Shown: piece by piece, positions 55,633 through 64,000 of the stretch | Position numbering within the stretch: position 1 is the stretch's first letter | How the letters are laid out: the number at the start of each line of letters is the position of its first letter | From: an uncultured Saprospiraceae bacterium | Lineage (GTDB): Bacteria > Bacteroidota > Bacteroidia > Chitinophagales > Saprospiraceae | NCBI GenBank assembly: GCA_937872385.1 | Contig: CALMSO010000004.1 | Span: 1-64,000 of the forward strand | Direction of reading: 5' to 3' | Length of the DNA: 64,000 nucleotides | The notes under the pieces: generated by a model | Database searches by the model: none | Seen by the model: only the letters and a program-made list of their open reading frames with translations | What the model was told of the DNA's origin: nothing | Program-made: the position numbers and the translations under genes

Positions 55633-57765
55633 TTAACGGGTTAGAATAATATCACTTGACAAAGAACTCAGCATCCATGGTAGTTGTGCGCCTTGCGTCT
55701 GTTCATCTACTGCACCGATAACCCGACTAAACAATTGAAAAGCACTTACGCCTTTCGTACGAATATGCTGTAGCAAAGCACCCGTGTACGTGCCATTTTT
55801 ACCTTGCCCGTCTTCGGCAGTTGAGCCAGGGGAAGTGGCAAAAGCGATCAAAGTACCTTTGGGTGCAGCGCCCACCATACCTAACCCGCTGCCCGTGGCA
55901 CTGCGCTTCCAACCCCGTTCAAAGGGGTTATTGCGACAAGCATCCAGAATAATAATGTTGGCTTTGGCGGTGCCATCCAACTCGGCAAGTAAATTATCGA
56001 GGGCGTAGCAATTGAACTGTACATCGGCTTCCGTTTGCAAATCGGCATCCACGGGAATGAGGTAGTTTTTGCCTTGTACTTGTACGCCGTGCCCAGCATA
56101 AAATACCAGCCCGACGTCATATCCGCGCAGCTTCGTGGTGAACGTACGCACGGTTTCTTGAAACTTGCGGCGGTCTAAATTTTCGACTTGGATTACTTCA
56201 AAACCCTGTTCTTTCAGTGCCGTTGCCATGTCTTTAGCGTCGTTCACTGGGTTACGCAAAGGGCCTTGCTTGTAACTCGCATTCCCGATAACCAATGCCA
56301 TGCGTTTACCAACGGTAGCAGTGGTTTTTGCGCCGCCTACTTGAATGTAGCGCGTTTCCGAGTAGCTGTTGCCAGCACTATTGGTGACTTGCAGGTAAAC
56401 TGCGTTTTCACCAGGTTGTAATGAAATGGTTTTACTAAAATTATTTTTACAAATGCCATCATCCGCTTTCACTGCTTGAATGCCGCGCTCGGCGAGGGGT
56501 ACACCGTTTACAAAAAGCCGTATGTCTTGTACATTGGTAGCAGACTCGATGCAGGCTTTGAGATCAAAACTATTGCCCGTGGCATTGGTATTGGCGGTCG
56601 GGGAAATCCATTTTACTTTGGCAAGCAAATTTTCGCTAAAACTCGGCACTTCATTGAGCAATTTGCGGACGTCCCAGGTAGCCAGCGTGTTGTTAGTCAT
56701 CCGACAGGCGAGAAAATTGCCTTCATAATTGAAGCACAAATTGCCATCCAGCACTGGATTGGTGATGAGAAACGAGCGCAATTTCCTGCCGCTGGTAGCG
56801 TCCCACAGCGAGATACTATTTTCGCCAGTCGTTTTGTTGGTAAAAACCCCCGCGTAAAACCGATTCAAACGATGAAAAGTGAAAGCAGTTGCCTCCTGGT
56901 CGGGATCAGCCGCCAGAAAACGTGTATTCACACCAGTAGCAGGATCCCAAAGTGCAATGCCGCCTTGCACCGCCGTTGCCAATTCTTTACCATCGGGACT
57001 AAAGCCGAAGAGTTTGTTGGTGTAAGGAACGGTGGTGTGTTCGATGCCATTCAGCCAGATACGGGTGACGGCGGTTTCGGTGTAATTGTGGGCAATGAAT
57101 TCGTTGTTGGGACTTACAAACATGAGGTCATCGGGGTTATCTGTGCGCGGCAGCGAAGCGATGGTATCAACCTTGCCTGAGGCAGCATTCCATTGCAAAA
57201 TTTGCAGGCGACCTTTGGCATTATTACCAATGAGGCAGTTTTGGCCAAAAGCGATATTGATGGCTTTGATGCTGGCGAATGTGCGCTCATTTCCGACTCT
57301 TTTTCCTACTTCTTTCGTCACTTTACCCAATGCACCGGCTACTCTTCCGACTTTACTATTACTACCTGCCACATCTTTTACGCCCTCTGCCACTGCTGCC
57401 GTGCGCAGCCACTCATTGAGTCCATCAGCTTTCACTTCGGTATCGGTGAGCGTCACCAAGTCCCAAAGGCGGATGCGTTCATCGGAAGCACTCAACAGAT
57501 ATTTATTATCGGGGCTATTGACCAGCAAACGCACCGCGCCGCCGTGCCCGCCCAGTTTCGCATTTTTACCCGATTGAGGATTCACTAATCGGATGCCATT
57601 GGCTTCATTGGTAGCAATAAAACCAGTAGCGGTATAGGTCACAACCCCTTTGGCGGATTCTTTACCCGTTTCAAGCGTCCAGGTGCGTTCGGGCGGCACT
57701 TCCATTTGGGCATGAGCAAAGCTTGTGCAGAGCAGCAGAGCTGCTATAAGGAAGGTATTTTTCAT
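55633..57765 (-). CDS. Exported WD40-repeat caspase-like protease (C14)
   Basis: The 710-residue protein has a signal peptide (LIAALLLCTSFAHAQ), a WD40-type propeller at about 30-375 (repeat cores such as LLSASDERIRLWDL and GGIALWDPATG), an Ig-like segment at about 385-478, and a caspase domain at 487-710. The catalytic dyad is His559 (VFYAGHGVQ) and Cys610 (IIILDACRNNPF). Bacterial caspases of this class are often placed in regulated cell death or defence, but most are cytosolic; this one has a clear signal peptide. It lies 24 bp after the astacin gene and 13 bp before the papain-like gene. Confidence 0.93.
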   Translation of the reverse strand: MKNTFLIAALLLCTSFAHAQMEVPPERTWTLETGKESAKGVVTYTATGFIATNEANGIRLVNPQSGKNAKLGGHGGAVRLLVNSPDNKYLLSASDERIRLWDLVTLTDTEVKADGLNEWLRTAAVAEGVKDVAGSNSKVGRVAGALGKVTKEVGKRVGNERTFASIKAINIAFGQNCLIGNNAKGRLQILQWNAASGKVDTIASLPRTDNPDDLMFVSPNNEFIAHNYTETAVTRIWLNGIEHTTVPYTNKLFGFSPDGKELATAVQGGIALWDPATGVNTRFLAADPDQEATAFTFHRLNRFYAGVFTNKTTGENSISLWDATSGRKLRSFLITNPVLDGNLCFNYEGNFLACRMTNNTLATWDVRKLLNEVPSFSENLLAKVKWISPTANTNATGNSFDLKACIESATNVQDIRLFVNGVPLAERGIQAVKADDGICKNNFSKTISLQPGENAVYLQVTNSAGNSYSETRYIQVGGAKTTATVGKRMALVIGNASYKQGPLRNPVNDAKDMATALKEQGFEVIQVENLDRRKFQETVRTFTTKLRGYDVGLVFYAGHGVQVQGKNYLIPVDADLQTEADVQFNCYALDNLLAELDGTAKANIIILDACRNNPFERGWKRSATGSGLGMVGAAPKGTLIAFATSPGSTAEDGQGKNGTYTGALLQHIRTKGVSAFQLFSRVIGAVDEQTQGAQLPWMLSSLSSDIILTR

Positions 57766-57789
57766 ACAGCGTAGATTATTGAAATGGGT

Positions 57790-60114
57790 TTAATAAGGGT
57801 TTATCAATGTTGATTTACTTCTATTTGCATTTTTCTGGAATTCAAAGGCGGGTGTACCAGCCCATCTTACGAGATTAATCGGGTAAGAAACTTGATCGGA
57901 AAGGTATCGGAATTGTAAAAAATCTAATTTCCAATTGTCTGCATTCCAATCATTACCCGTTGATTCGAATCGAACGGTAAAGGTTTGGATATCTCGGATT
58001 TGGACATTATCGGGAAGACGAATGGATATAGTGTGGGTGCTATTATCTGCCCAAGTTGCGCCATTATTGAGCGGAAAGCGTTGGGTACTCCCGTTCCGTA
58101 GTAATATTTCAGCAAATGCCTGGCTACCACTGCGAATTCCATCCTCACCCGTGCGGATTGTAACTTCAAAGTTGCGAGAAGGTGTACTTTGCGGCGTAGC
58201 CAAAAGCGCCCCACAAGAAATATACTGAGCCGACATATCCGGCACATCGCGGGCCACCAAAAAGTATTCGACCAAGCACTCGGCATGATCCATGAGCGCC
58301 ACCCAAAAACCATTCGGTACACGAATAGATTGAATTCGGAATCCACTGGAACGAAATTCTCCGACATTTGAAAAAGAGACACTTCTCCCTCGGAAATTGG
58401 GCAATTCATAAGCTATTACTGCTGAACCACCTGTGCTGCCTCCAGTAGTGCCGCAACCCGTAGCAGTCGGATAAAGCGCGTTAACACCGCGGATGTCACA
58501 GTCGCTTAATCCGACACGCTGCCCCATGGTGACACCTGCGGGTAAAGGTCTGATGGGTTCAATTGTAGGCTGTCCATTACTTGAAAAAGCAGTAGCAGGA
58601 TAGTGCATAATCGAGCCAAAATCATATTGGCAAGTACTAATCGTTACTGCCTCTCGCCGAAAGTTGTTTTCTCTACCCGGCAGGATATTTTGTGTATTAA
58701 TTCGTACAAAATTATCCCGATCCGAACGAGATTGTTCATGATACATTCCCGCAGTATGCAACATTTCGTGTTGAATATTACCAACACTACAAAGATTTCC
58801 AATAATAATATTGAATGCCCCTGTTCTCGCATCGCGAGCACGAGGATCCGTACCAACTGGAGAACTACAGCCATCGCCCATCACAAAAGCTACAAAATCG
58901 GTCTCATCCGTGCGGGGCCTAAAACAAATATTGGTACTTCCATTGAATAATCGAATTGCCTCGCGGATTTGAGCTTGACGAGGATGGTTGGCTTGAATCT
59001 CAAATGGTACTATGCCATTCGCCCAGCGAAACTGGTCGCCCGGTCTGCCCGCATCCTTTTGTATAACTCCGTCATCCGTTCTGGGAATTAGTCTTCCATT
59101 CTGTCTTTCAAAAAAAGCGTCTTCTCTGCCCAATATGATATCGCCCTGGTAAATGACGTATCCATCTACTACCTCGACGGTGATTTGTTGGGGTTCGGTA
59201 TGAAAAGGAAGCGTGGTTGTAATTTCCTGTACTTCCCGATTAGCGCTATTCGGATGGAATAATTCTACATTGGCGTTGGCAAGTGGATTTTCAGTAGCTA
59301 TTGATAGCGACATTGCTACTATATTAAATCTTACCCTTACTGGCATGGGGGCTGTGTTGCCCGTTAAAATAGACCATTTGGTTCTTCCTGGTGGGTAATA
59401 AATGCCGCATGGATTAGGATTCCAATCACTTTGATTGCCATTATGAGTGATAAATAATAGTTTTTGTGGGTCGGCATAAGCGGTTTCCGTAGCACTATTT
59501 ACCTGCCCCCAAATATTGTTTGTGGCGGTAAGATGCACACTTGATTCAGCAGGCGGCGTGATAATACTTACATTGAAAGAAGCGCCAGTGGGCATCTTAG
59601 ATTGATTTTCATTATAAATATTCCAGTATTGTCCGGTGTACCACACAGCTATTTCACTGGTATTATAAATATTATTTGCGCCATAGTTTTGGGTAACCAG
59701 CACTATCGCAGATGGATTATTATTTAGTTGGGGGTGATTAATAGTAGTCGCGTAAGCATGCGGCTTTCCTATATTGTCGGCGGTAGCAACGTGAATAAAA
59801 TGGTTTTCGCCAGAAGTTACAATCATTACATTAAACTGTAAGCCCTGATTCGACATCACTTTTTTATCCTGATTGTAAATTGTCCATTTAGCGCCATTGT
59901 ACCATACGCCCACATTGCTGGCATTATATACATTCCTAAAATCAGCCGTTACTTGCAGGATCGCATTTGGATTCCCATTCAACTGCGGGTGGTCGAGCGT
60001 AGTGATGTGTCCATTGGTATTGGTCGCGGTCGTTACATGTCGGAAGGGGTTCTGTGCGGTAGTAGTAAGAGTCAGTAAAAGTGTACTGATTAGCAAAAAG
60101 AAATGTCGTTTCAT
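57790..60114 (-). CDS. Exported astacin-family (M12A) metalloprotease with three N-terminal repeats
   Basis: The 774-residue protein has a signal peptide (to TTTAQ). Three related N-terminal repeats at about 25-100, 106-185 and 192-268 share HVTTATN, DHPQLNGNPNAI and VWYNGAKWTIYN-like cores. The astacin domain is at about 350-540: zinc motif HEMLHTAGMYHEQSR (449-463) and Met-turn SIMHYP (501-506). The C-terminal 220 residues hold a crystallin-like part (AYELPNFRGRSVSF) and a PLAT-like part (FEVTIRTGEDGIRSGSQAFA and FESTGNDWNADNWKLD). It heads the leftward protease run and diverges from the sigma-factor gene. No T9SS signal is seen, so it may stay periplasmic or use another route. Confidence 0.92.
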   Translation of the reverse strand: MKRHFFLLISTLLLTLTTTAQNPFRHVTTATNTNGHITTLDHPQLNGNPNAILQVTADFRNVYNASNVGVWYNGAKWTIYNQDKKVMSNQGLQFNVMIVTSGENHFIHVATADNIGKPHAYATTINHPQLNNNPSAIVLVTQNYGANNIYNTSEIAVWYTGQYWNIYNENQSKMPTGASFNVSIITPPAESSVHLTATNNIWGQVNSATETAYADPQKLLFITHNGNQSDWNPNPCGIYYPPGRTKWSILTGNTAPMPVRVRFNIVAMSLSIATENPLANANVELFHPNSANREVQEITTTLPFHTEPQQITVEVVDGYVIYQGDIILGREDAFFERQNGRLIPRTDDGVIQKDAGRPGDQFRWANGIVPFEIQANHPRQAQIREAIRLFNGSTNICFRPRTDETDFVAFVMGDGCSSPVGTDPRARDARTGAFNIIIGNLCSVGNIQHEMLHTAGMYHEQSRSDRDNFVRINTQNILPGRENNFRREAVTISTCQYDFGSIMHYPATAFSSNGQPTIEPIRPLPAGVTMGQRVGLSDCDIRGVNALYPTATGCGTTGGSTGGSAVIAYELPNFRGRSVSFSNVGEFRSSGFRIQSIRVPNGFWVALMDHAECLVEYFLVARDVPDMSAQYISCGALLATPQSTPSRNFEVTIRTGEDGIRSGSQAFAEILLRNGSTQRFPLNNGATWADNSTHTISIRLPDNVQIRDIQTFTVRFESTGNDWNADNWKLDFLQFRYLSDQVSYPINLVRWAGTPAFEFQKNANRSKSTLINPY

Positions 60115-60239
60115 GATTTTGGGTTATACTGGGTTTTTGAAAATTGGGTTTAGTTTTTTGATTCGTTCTACAAACAGGTATCAGCAGTATTTTCAGAATG
60201 TGGCCCCTCTTGCTAAATTTTTTTTTCAAATTATCACAC

Positions 60240-60272
60240 TTGCCTACAAACCTCAGATTTTTAGTAGATTTG
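60240..60272 (+). promoter_or_regulatory. Promoter of the sigma-factor operon
   Basis: TTG (60240-60242), 22 bases, TAGATTTG (60265-60272) fits the Bacteroidota consensus with a slightly long spacer. The ATG is at 60307. No match for the divergent astacin gene was found, which may use the ECF sigma factor's own sequence. Confidence 0.6.
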
Positions 60273-60306
60273 TCATCACAATACCGTCGAACAGACCTAC
60301 GCATAC

Positions 60307-60909
60307 ATGAAAGCAACCAAAACGAAACACCCAGACCATCGCTACATCGAGGCCCTGATACGACATGAAAATGTACTGATTAGCGAGATCTATAAAAATA
60401 ATGCTGCCACTATCACCAAACTGATTGTGAGCAACAACGGAACAGCGGAGGATGCGCAAGATATCATGCAGGAAGTGCTGCTGGCGCTCTATCGCCAAGG
60501 GCAGAACGGTTTTATACTCACTTGCCCATTACAAATGTTTCTTTATATCGCTTGTCGTAACCGATGGATAAATAAATTACGAGGAAAAAAGCCAAAACAA
60601 GTCACAATTCAGGAGATAAGTGGATTTATGGAAGACGCTACCACTGCCGTGCAGGATTTCGAAGAACAGGAAGCACAAGACCGTCTATTTAGTAAGCATT
60701 ATCAACTATTGGGTCCATCTTGTCAAGAAATCCTGCGCCTTTCTTGGACTGAAAACGACACTACCCAACGACGATACTCCCTTATCGACATCGCCGAAAA
60801 ACTTAACCTAAGCTACGATTATGTACGCCGAAAAATAGGCGAATGCCGTCAACAACTCTTGAAAATGATACAAGCAGATCCCGATTATCAACTACTAAAA
60901 GAAATGTAA
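60307..60909 (+). CDS. ECF-type RNA polymerase sigma factor
   Basis: The 200-residue protein has a sigma-2 region (AEDAQDIMQEVLLALYRQ, then CPLQMFLYIACRNRWINKLR) and a sigma-4 helix-turn-helix (YSLIDIAEKLNLSYDYVRRK). It lacks regions 1 and 3, as ECF factors do. It should direct RNA polymerase to a specific set of promoters, often including its own neighbours. The anti-sigma candidate gene starts at the base right after its stop, suggesting tight coupling. I infer that it controls the protease-lectin run and/or the downstream lipoprotein and TPR genes. Confidence 0.93.
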   Translation: MKATKTKHPDHRYIEALIRHENVLISEIYKNNAATITKLIVSNNGTAEDAQDIMQEVLLALYRQGQNGFILTCPLQMFLYIACRNRWINKLRGKKPKQVTIQEISGFMEDATTAVQDFEEQEAQDRLFSKHYQLLGPSCQEILRLSWTENDTTQRRYSLIDIAEKLNLSYDYVRRKIGECRQQLLKMIQADPDYQLLKEM

Positions 60910-61707
60910 ATGATGCAAGACCAATACGAGCAAATAGAAAAATATTGGAATCAAGAGCTAAGCGATGCCGAATTAGCTGCTTTTGAGCACGCATTGCAAA
61001 CCGATGAAGCCCTGCGTCGCTTAGTAAATCTTTACGAAACCGGAAGTAATGCCTTAGCACGACAAGCCGCCACTGAAACGCAGCAAGCCACTTTACAAAC
61101 TACGCTAGAACAATTAGGCAAAGAATATTTTACCACTGCACCGCTCGAAAAAAAACGGGCGCGCTTGTCCGTACGTGCCCGCCGAATGTGGCAATTGGTA
61201 GCCGCAGCCAGTATTTTGATTTTGGCATTTGTCGTCGGGTTAAAATGGTATGCCTCTCAATACTATACTACCGAGATTTTGGTAGCACAAAACTATCACC
61301 CTATACCTGTGCCGGCTACCCTTTCTGGCAATGACCAAAATCTACTCCAACCCGGCTACCAAGCCTACCGCCAAAAAAATTATCCGGCAGCCCTGCGCTT
61401 CTTCACCGCCATCCGTTCTGACAATCCCCAATACACCGAAGCGCAACTGTTTGCTGGTTATACTTATTTTGAATCGGGTCAGTACGCACAGGCAATTCAA
61501 GCATTCGACCGCGTACTAATGCGCAATGATGCGCGCTACCTCGAAAACGCCGAGTGGCATCGCCTATTGGCAGTCCTCGCCAGCAATGACAACAATGCTA
61601 ATCCTTATTTATCTACTATTCTTAACAACCCCCAACACGCTTACTACAAGGAAGCCCAAGGCTTACAAAAGCAATGGAAAGGGTGGCTGCATCGCCTGTC
61701 CAAATAA
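60910..61707 (+). CDS. Anti-sigma candidate: cytosolic N-terminus, one membrane helix, periplasmic TPR domain
   Basis: The 265-residue protein has a cytoplasmic N-terminal part to about 92 with an anti-sigma-like helix (YWNQELSDAELAAFEHALQT), one membrane helix at about 94-112 (WQLVAAASILILAFVVGLKW), and a periplasmic TPR part at about 145-260 (YRQKNYPAALRFFTAIRSDN and YFESGQYAQAIQAFDRVLMR). The usual anti-sigma zinc motif HxxxCxxC is absent. The stop and start of the two genes abut with no gap. A periplasmic TPR sensor that holds the sigma factor until an envelope signal arrives is the likely model. Confidence 0.85.
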   Translation: MMQDQYEQIEKYWNQELSDAELAAFEHALQTDEALRRLVNLYETGSNALARQAATETQQATLQTTLEQLGKEYFTTAPLEKKRARLSVRARRMWQLVAAASILILAFVVGLKWYASQYYTTEILVAQNYHPIPVPATLSGNDQNLLQPGYQAYRQKNYPAALRFFTAIRSDNPQYTEAQLFAGYTYFESGQYAQAIQAFDRVLMRNDARYLENAEWHRLLAVLASNDNNANPYLSTILNNPQHAYYKEAQGLQKQWKGWLHRLSK

Positions 61708-61870
61708 TTTTTTCTAAAAAAAAGGTCACAATCGGACGACTGGCGGGATATAAAAAAAGAAAGTAATTCTTTTATAAAAATAACATCATACACTCAGATG
61801 TACTGATGAAAAAAAGTGTTATCTTCACAACGTAAATTTCGATTAAAAATCTCTTTAAAAAACCCCGGTT

Positions 61871-62566
61871 ATGAAAAAGAATCCCCTCTTTTTATTCGTA
61901 ATTATTCTTTTATTTACTGCCACATTCTTTACTGCCTGTAACAACGAACCAACTAGTGAGTTACCTCCTACCGACATCGTGTTGACGGAATTAGATATAT
62001 ATGAAGTGGCTATACGCGATGCAACGGATAGCTTTTTAGTAAATCAACGTGCAGAATTAGAAGAAATCAAAGCACTCGCTAACACACCTAACGTGTCTTG
62101 TGCACAAGTAGCCGAAAGAACTGACGCTCTTTTGCAGGAAAATCAACGTGTTCAAAACGTAATAAGTAATTTAAACCAGCGAAATGCTACTGCTGCTGAA
62201 CTGGCTGCACAGGCTAATTTTGATTGCCAAGAGAGTAACCAGTCTGCGATTTGCAACTTTCTTAATCTTGCAATAGCCCCTAAACCAGGGGGCTGTAATG
62301 TGGGTAATTGTATTCCTATTCTTGATAGAACCTCTTGGTTATTCTTTCCTATAGAAAAGGAAGAGATTAAGCTGGCTATTTTGGATAACCTCGGTAAACC
62401 ATTGACACCTGAAATCATCTTAATAAGAAATGCAGGAGAACCATTTGCGATAGCGACCATGAATTTATCAGGGATACCCGATAATACGGGAGGTAGGTTA
62501 CGATTGGAAAGTAATTTTCATCCTACTATTGAGACGAACGTTGTAATTAATTCTCGAAATCAATAA
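61871..62566 (+). CDS. Lipoprotein of unknown function in the sigma-factor locus
   Basis: The 231-residue protein has a lipoprotein signal (FTATFFTAC, mature CNNEPTSELPP). The N-half is helical and charged; the C-half has several Cys (CDQESNQSAIC-like spacing near FDCQESNQSAIC, then GGCNVGNC) that could form disulphides. No family is recognised. It sits between the anti-sigma candidate and the TPR protein, and a strong terminator follows its stop. Confidence 0.75.
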   Translation: MKKNPLFLFVIILLFTATFFTACNNEPTSELPPTDIVLTELDIYEVAIRDATDSFLVNQRAELEEIKALANTPNVSCAQVAERTDALLQENQRVQNVISNLNQRNATAAELAAQANFDCQESNQSAICNFLNLAIAPKPGGCNVGNCIPILDRTSWLFFPIEKEEIKLAILDNLGKPLTPEIILIRNAGEPFAIATMNLSGIPDNTGGRLRLESNFHPTIETNVVINSRNQ

Positions 62567-62569
62567 ACC

Positions 62570-62610
62570 AATATTACCTCGGAAAGAACCTTCGAGGTAA
62601 TATTTTTTTA
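62570..62610 (+). terminator. Strong terminator directly before the TPR gene
   Basis: AATATTACCTCG (62570-62581) pairs perfectly over 12 bp with CGAGGTAATATT (62593-62604), loop 11, followed by a T run to 62609. The next start codon is only 13 bases downstream, leaving no room for a promoter in between. Confidence 0.85.
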
Positions 62611-62622
62611 ATTTAACTTAAA

Positions 62623-64000
62623 ATGAAGCTATCCTACTTAGTGTTCATTTCATTTTTATTATTCATCCCATTTTCTAGCTATGGCCAAGAAGACCCATCT
62701 GCATTAGAAGCCTATTTAAATCACATTGTTGACGAGGTGTTGCCCGCTTGCGACAAGAAAAAAGATATTGATTGTATCAATCGCGAGATAGAAATCGCAC
62801 TTGCGAAAATGGAAAATAGTAAAGCCTGGATAAATTACGCCGACCTTATGAGTTGGAAATTATATTACAATGGGCAGTATAATCGCAATGATAATATGCT
62901 ACGGGATTTAAAAATTGCGGAAAACATAATTGAAACGCACAAACAAGCTTTTGGAGAACAATATAGAATATACTTGGATGATATACAAGCAAGGACAGGA
63001 ACGTATTATTACAAAACGGGTGATTATAGCACATCACTTAGAAAGTTTAAGGCTTTAGAAACCAATCTTGAAAGTTTGCCTGATAAGAACCATACCAACC
63101 TATCCGACCTGTCGTTTACTTATTGGCATTTAGGGCTTATTCTCAAACATTTAGGAGATTATGAGATTGCCCGGGACTATTTCAATAAAGGTATTTTAAC
63201 TCAAAAAAAAAGAGGGCAAGATGAACGCAGTTCAGGAGATATTGCCATTCTGTACAAGCACATCGGCGATATCGCTTTTTTGAAAAAAGATTATAAAGAA
63301 GCACTTATAAATTATGAAAGAGCAGAGCAAATCTATGTAAAAACGGATACTTCTAAATCTCGAAATCGCAATGGTCTGGTGGAAACACTTACTGTTCAAG
63401 CCAATCTTTATAAAGTTACCCAAGATTATGAAAAAGCATTAAAAAAAATACAATCTGCAAATACAATAGACAATAGCATCGCTGGTATTGATTTTGACAC
63501 CTATTACCGCTTTGGCGAAGTCTATGCTGCCATGAGCGACCTGTCCAAAGCCTTTCATTATTTCAATCAAGCTTTGGCACGGCGCAATGAAGTTTTTGGT
63601 TACAAACATTATAAAGTAGCCGAAGTCTATCAAGCGCTGGGCGAGCTACACGCGCGTCAGGGCGACTGGGCGTGTGCACTGGAGCATTATCAAGAAGCGC
63701 TGGTAAGTCTAAATGAAAATTTTGATAGTTATGATATAACGAAGAGCCCGCAGGTGTATGAGCGCAGCTTTGTGCGCAAGGAATTGGTGGGTATCTTGGC
63801 GTATAAAACGGAGGCTTTGCGGCAATGGTATGCCCAAAATGGCGATAAAAAACTATTGGAAACCGCCTGGCAAACCGTGTTGGCAGCGGTGAGTGCCATT
63901 GATTTGCTCAAAACCAGCCCTTCTTCCAGCGAGGAGGACAAGTTATTTTTGGTGGAAGAAAGTTTTCCAGTGTATGAAAATGCTTTAGCTATTGCTGCCG
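62623..64000 (+). CDS. Exported tetratricopeptide-repeat protein, C-terminus outside window (possibly TPR-CHAT)
   Basis: The frame is open from the ATG at 62623 to the window end, about 459 residues. It has a signal peptide (MKLSYLVFISFLLFIPFSSY) and a long TPR solenoid from about 30 (cores such as YYYKTGDYSTSLRKFKALE, LGDYEIARDYFNKGILT and YEKALKKIQSANT). In Bacteroidota such proteins after an ECF sigma and a TPR anti-sigma often end in a CHAT (caspase-like) domain, but that part is not visible, so the CHAT assignment is a prediction. It is the fourth gene of the rightward sigma-factor set. Confidence 0.8.
   Translation, partial: MKLSYLVFISFLLFIPFSSYGQEDPSALEAYLNHIVDEVLPACDKKKDIDCINREIEIALAKMENSKAWINYADLMSWKLYYNGQYNRNDNMLRDLKIAENIIETHKQAFGEQYRIYLDDIQARTGTYYYKTGDYSTSLRKFKALETNLESLPDKNHTNLSDLSFTYWHLGLILKHLGDYEIARDYFNKGILTQKKRGQDERSSGDIAILYKHIGDIAFLKKDYKEALINYERAEQIYVKTDTSKSRNRNGLVETLTVQANLYKVTQDYEKALKKIQSANTIDNSIAGIDFDTYYRFGEVYAAMSDLSKAFHYFNQALARRNEVFGYKHYKVAEVYQALGELHARQGDWACALEHYQEALVSLNENFDSYDITKSPQVYERSFVRKELVGILAYKTEALRQWYAQNGDKKLLETAWQTVLAAVSAIDLLKTSPSSSEEDKLFLVEESFPVYENALAIAA

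Noticed and set aside
60307..64000. TPR-CHAT as part of a gRAMP/Craspase system
   Set aside because: No cas7-11-like gene or CRISPR array is present, and the TPR protein is exported; it belongs with the ECF sigma set.

Overview
The window comes from a chromosome of a member of the Bacteroidota. The evidence is two large secreted proteins with type IX secretion C-terminal signals (a CHU_C type B domain and a type A domain), two TonB-dependent receptors with carboxypeptidase-like N-terminal domains, several lipoproteins, CreD, and promoters of the TTTG/TAnnTTTG type. The mix of gliding-type adhesins, exported caspase and TPR proteins and an astacin resembles Saprospiria or Chitinophagia, but I cannot fix the genus. 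There is no rRNA, tRNA, CRISPR array, transposase or prophage in the window.

Layout. 1-5000: a leftward MacAB-like efflux set (ATPase, two FtsX-type permeases, HlyD-type adaptor). 5159-8054: an orphan lipoprotein, a GNAT acetyltransferase and a TrpB2-type tryptophan synthase beta chain. 8127-10850: creD, a small winged-helix regulator and a membrane protein; creD and the membrane-protein gene share a 17-bp palindrome near their starts, probably the regulator's operator. 10980-17157: a retropepsin-like protease, then a TonB receptor with a beta-helix-type lipoprotein and a second lipoprotein. 17541-22274: a 1577-residue type B T9SS adhesin. 22670-31520: housekeeping genes (proline dehydrogenase, AroE, DUF368/PopT, Uma2 nuclease, Thermus-type isocitrate dehydrogenase, GcvP). 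32179-34880: a TonB receptor behind a clear TPP riboswitch, so probably a thiamine-compound importer. 35040-50900: a SprB-repeat adhesin, a NadR-like kinase, PaaZ, a TPM-domain protein, a glycosyltransferase with TPRs, an aminotransferase, an FKBP isomerase, a GH20 hexosaminidase and a small membrane protein.

51370-64000 is the most unusual part. A leftward run of six genes encodes an exported astacin metalloprotease, an exported WD40-caspase, an exported papain-like protease with a DUF4384-like tail, an exported helical protein, a small membrane protein and an exported DM9/ricin-B lectin. Diverging from it are an ECF sigma factor, an abutting TPR-bearing anti-sigma candidate, a lipoprotein and an exported TPR protein that runs off the window and may end in a CHAT domain. 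I infer a sigma-controlled envelope or extracellular protease-lectin system.

A second theme is a family of nine modular intergenic repeats (100-290 bp) built from AGATNNNAGATTTTAGAT-like units, a conserved middle block and C-rich CCCCTATTCCCC units (G-rich on the other strand). Most lie in the 5' leader of a gene in one fixed orientation. One copy looks like a recombinant of two others, and one extends into the 5' end of the proline dehydrogenase reading frame. A separate 29-bp repeat occurs three times around the lectin gene.
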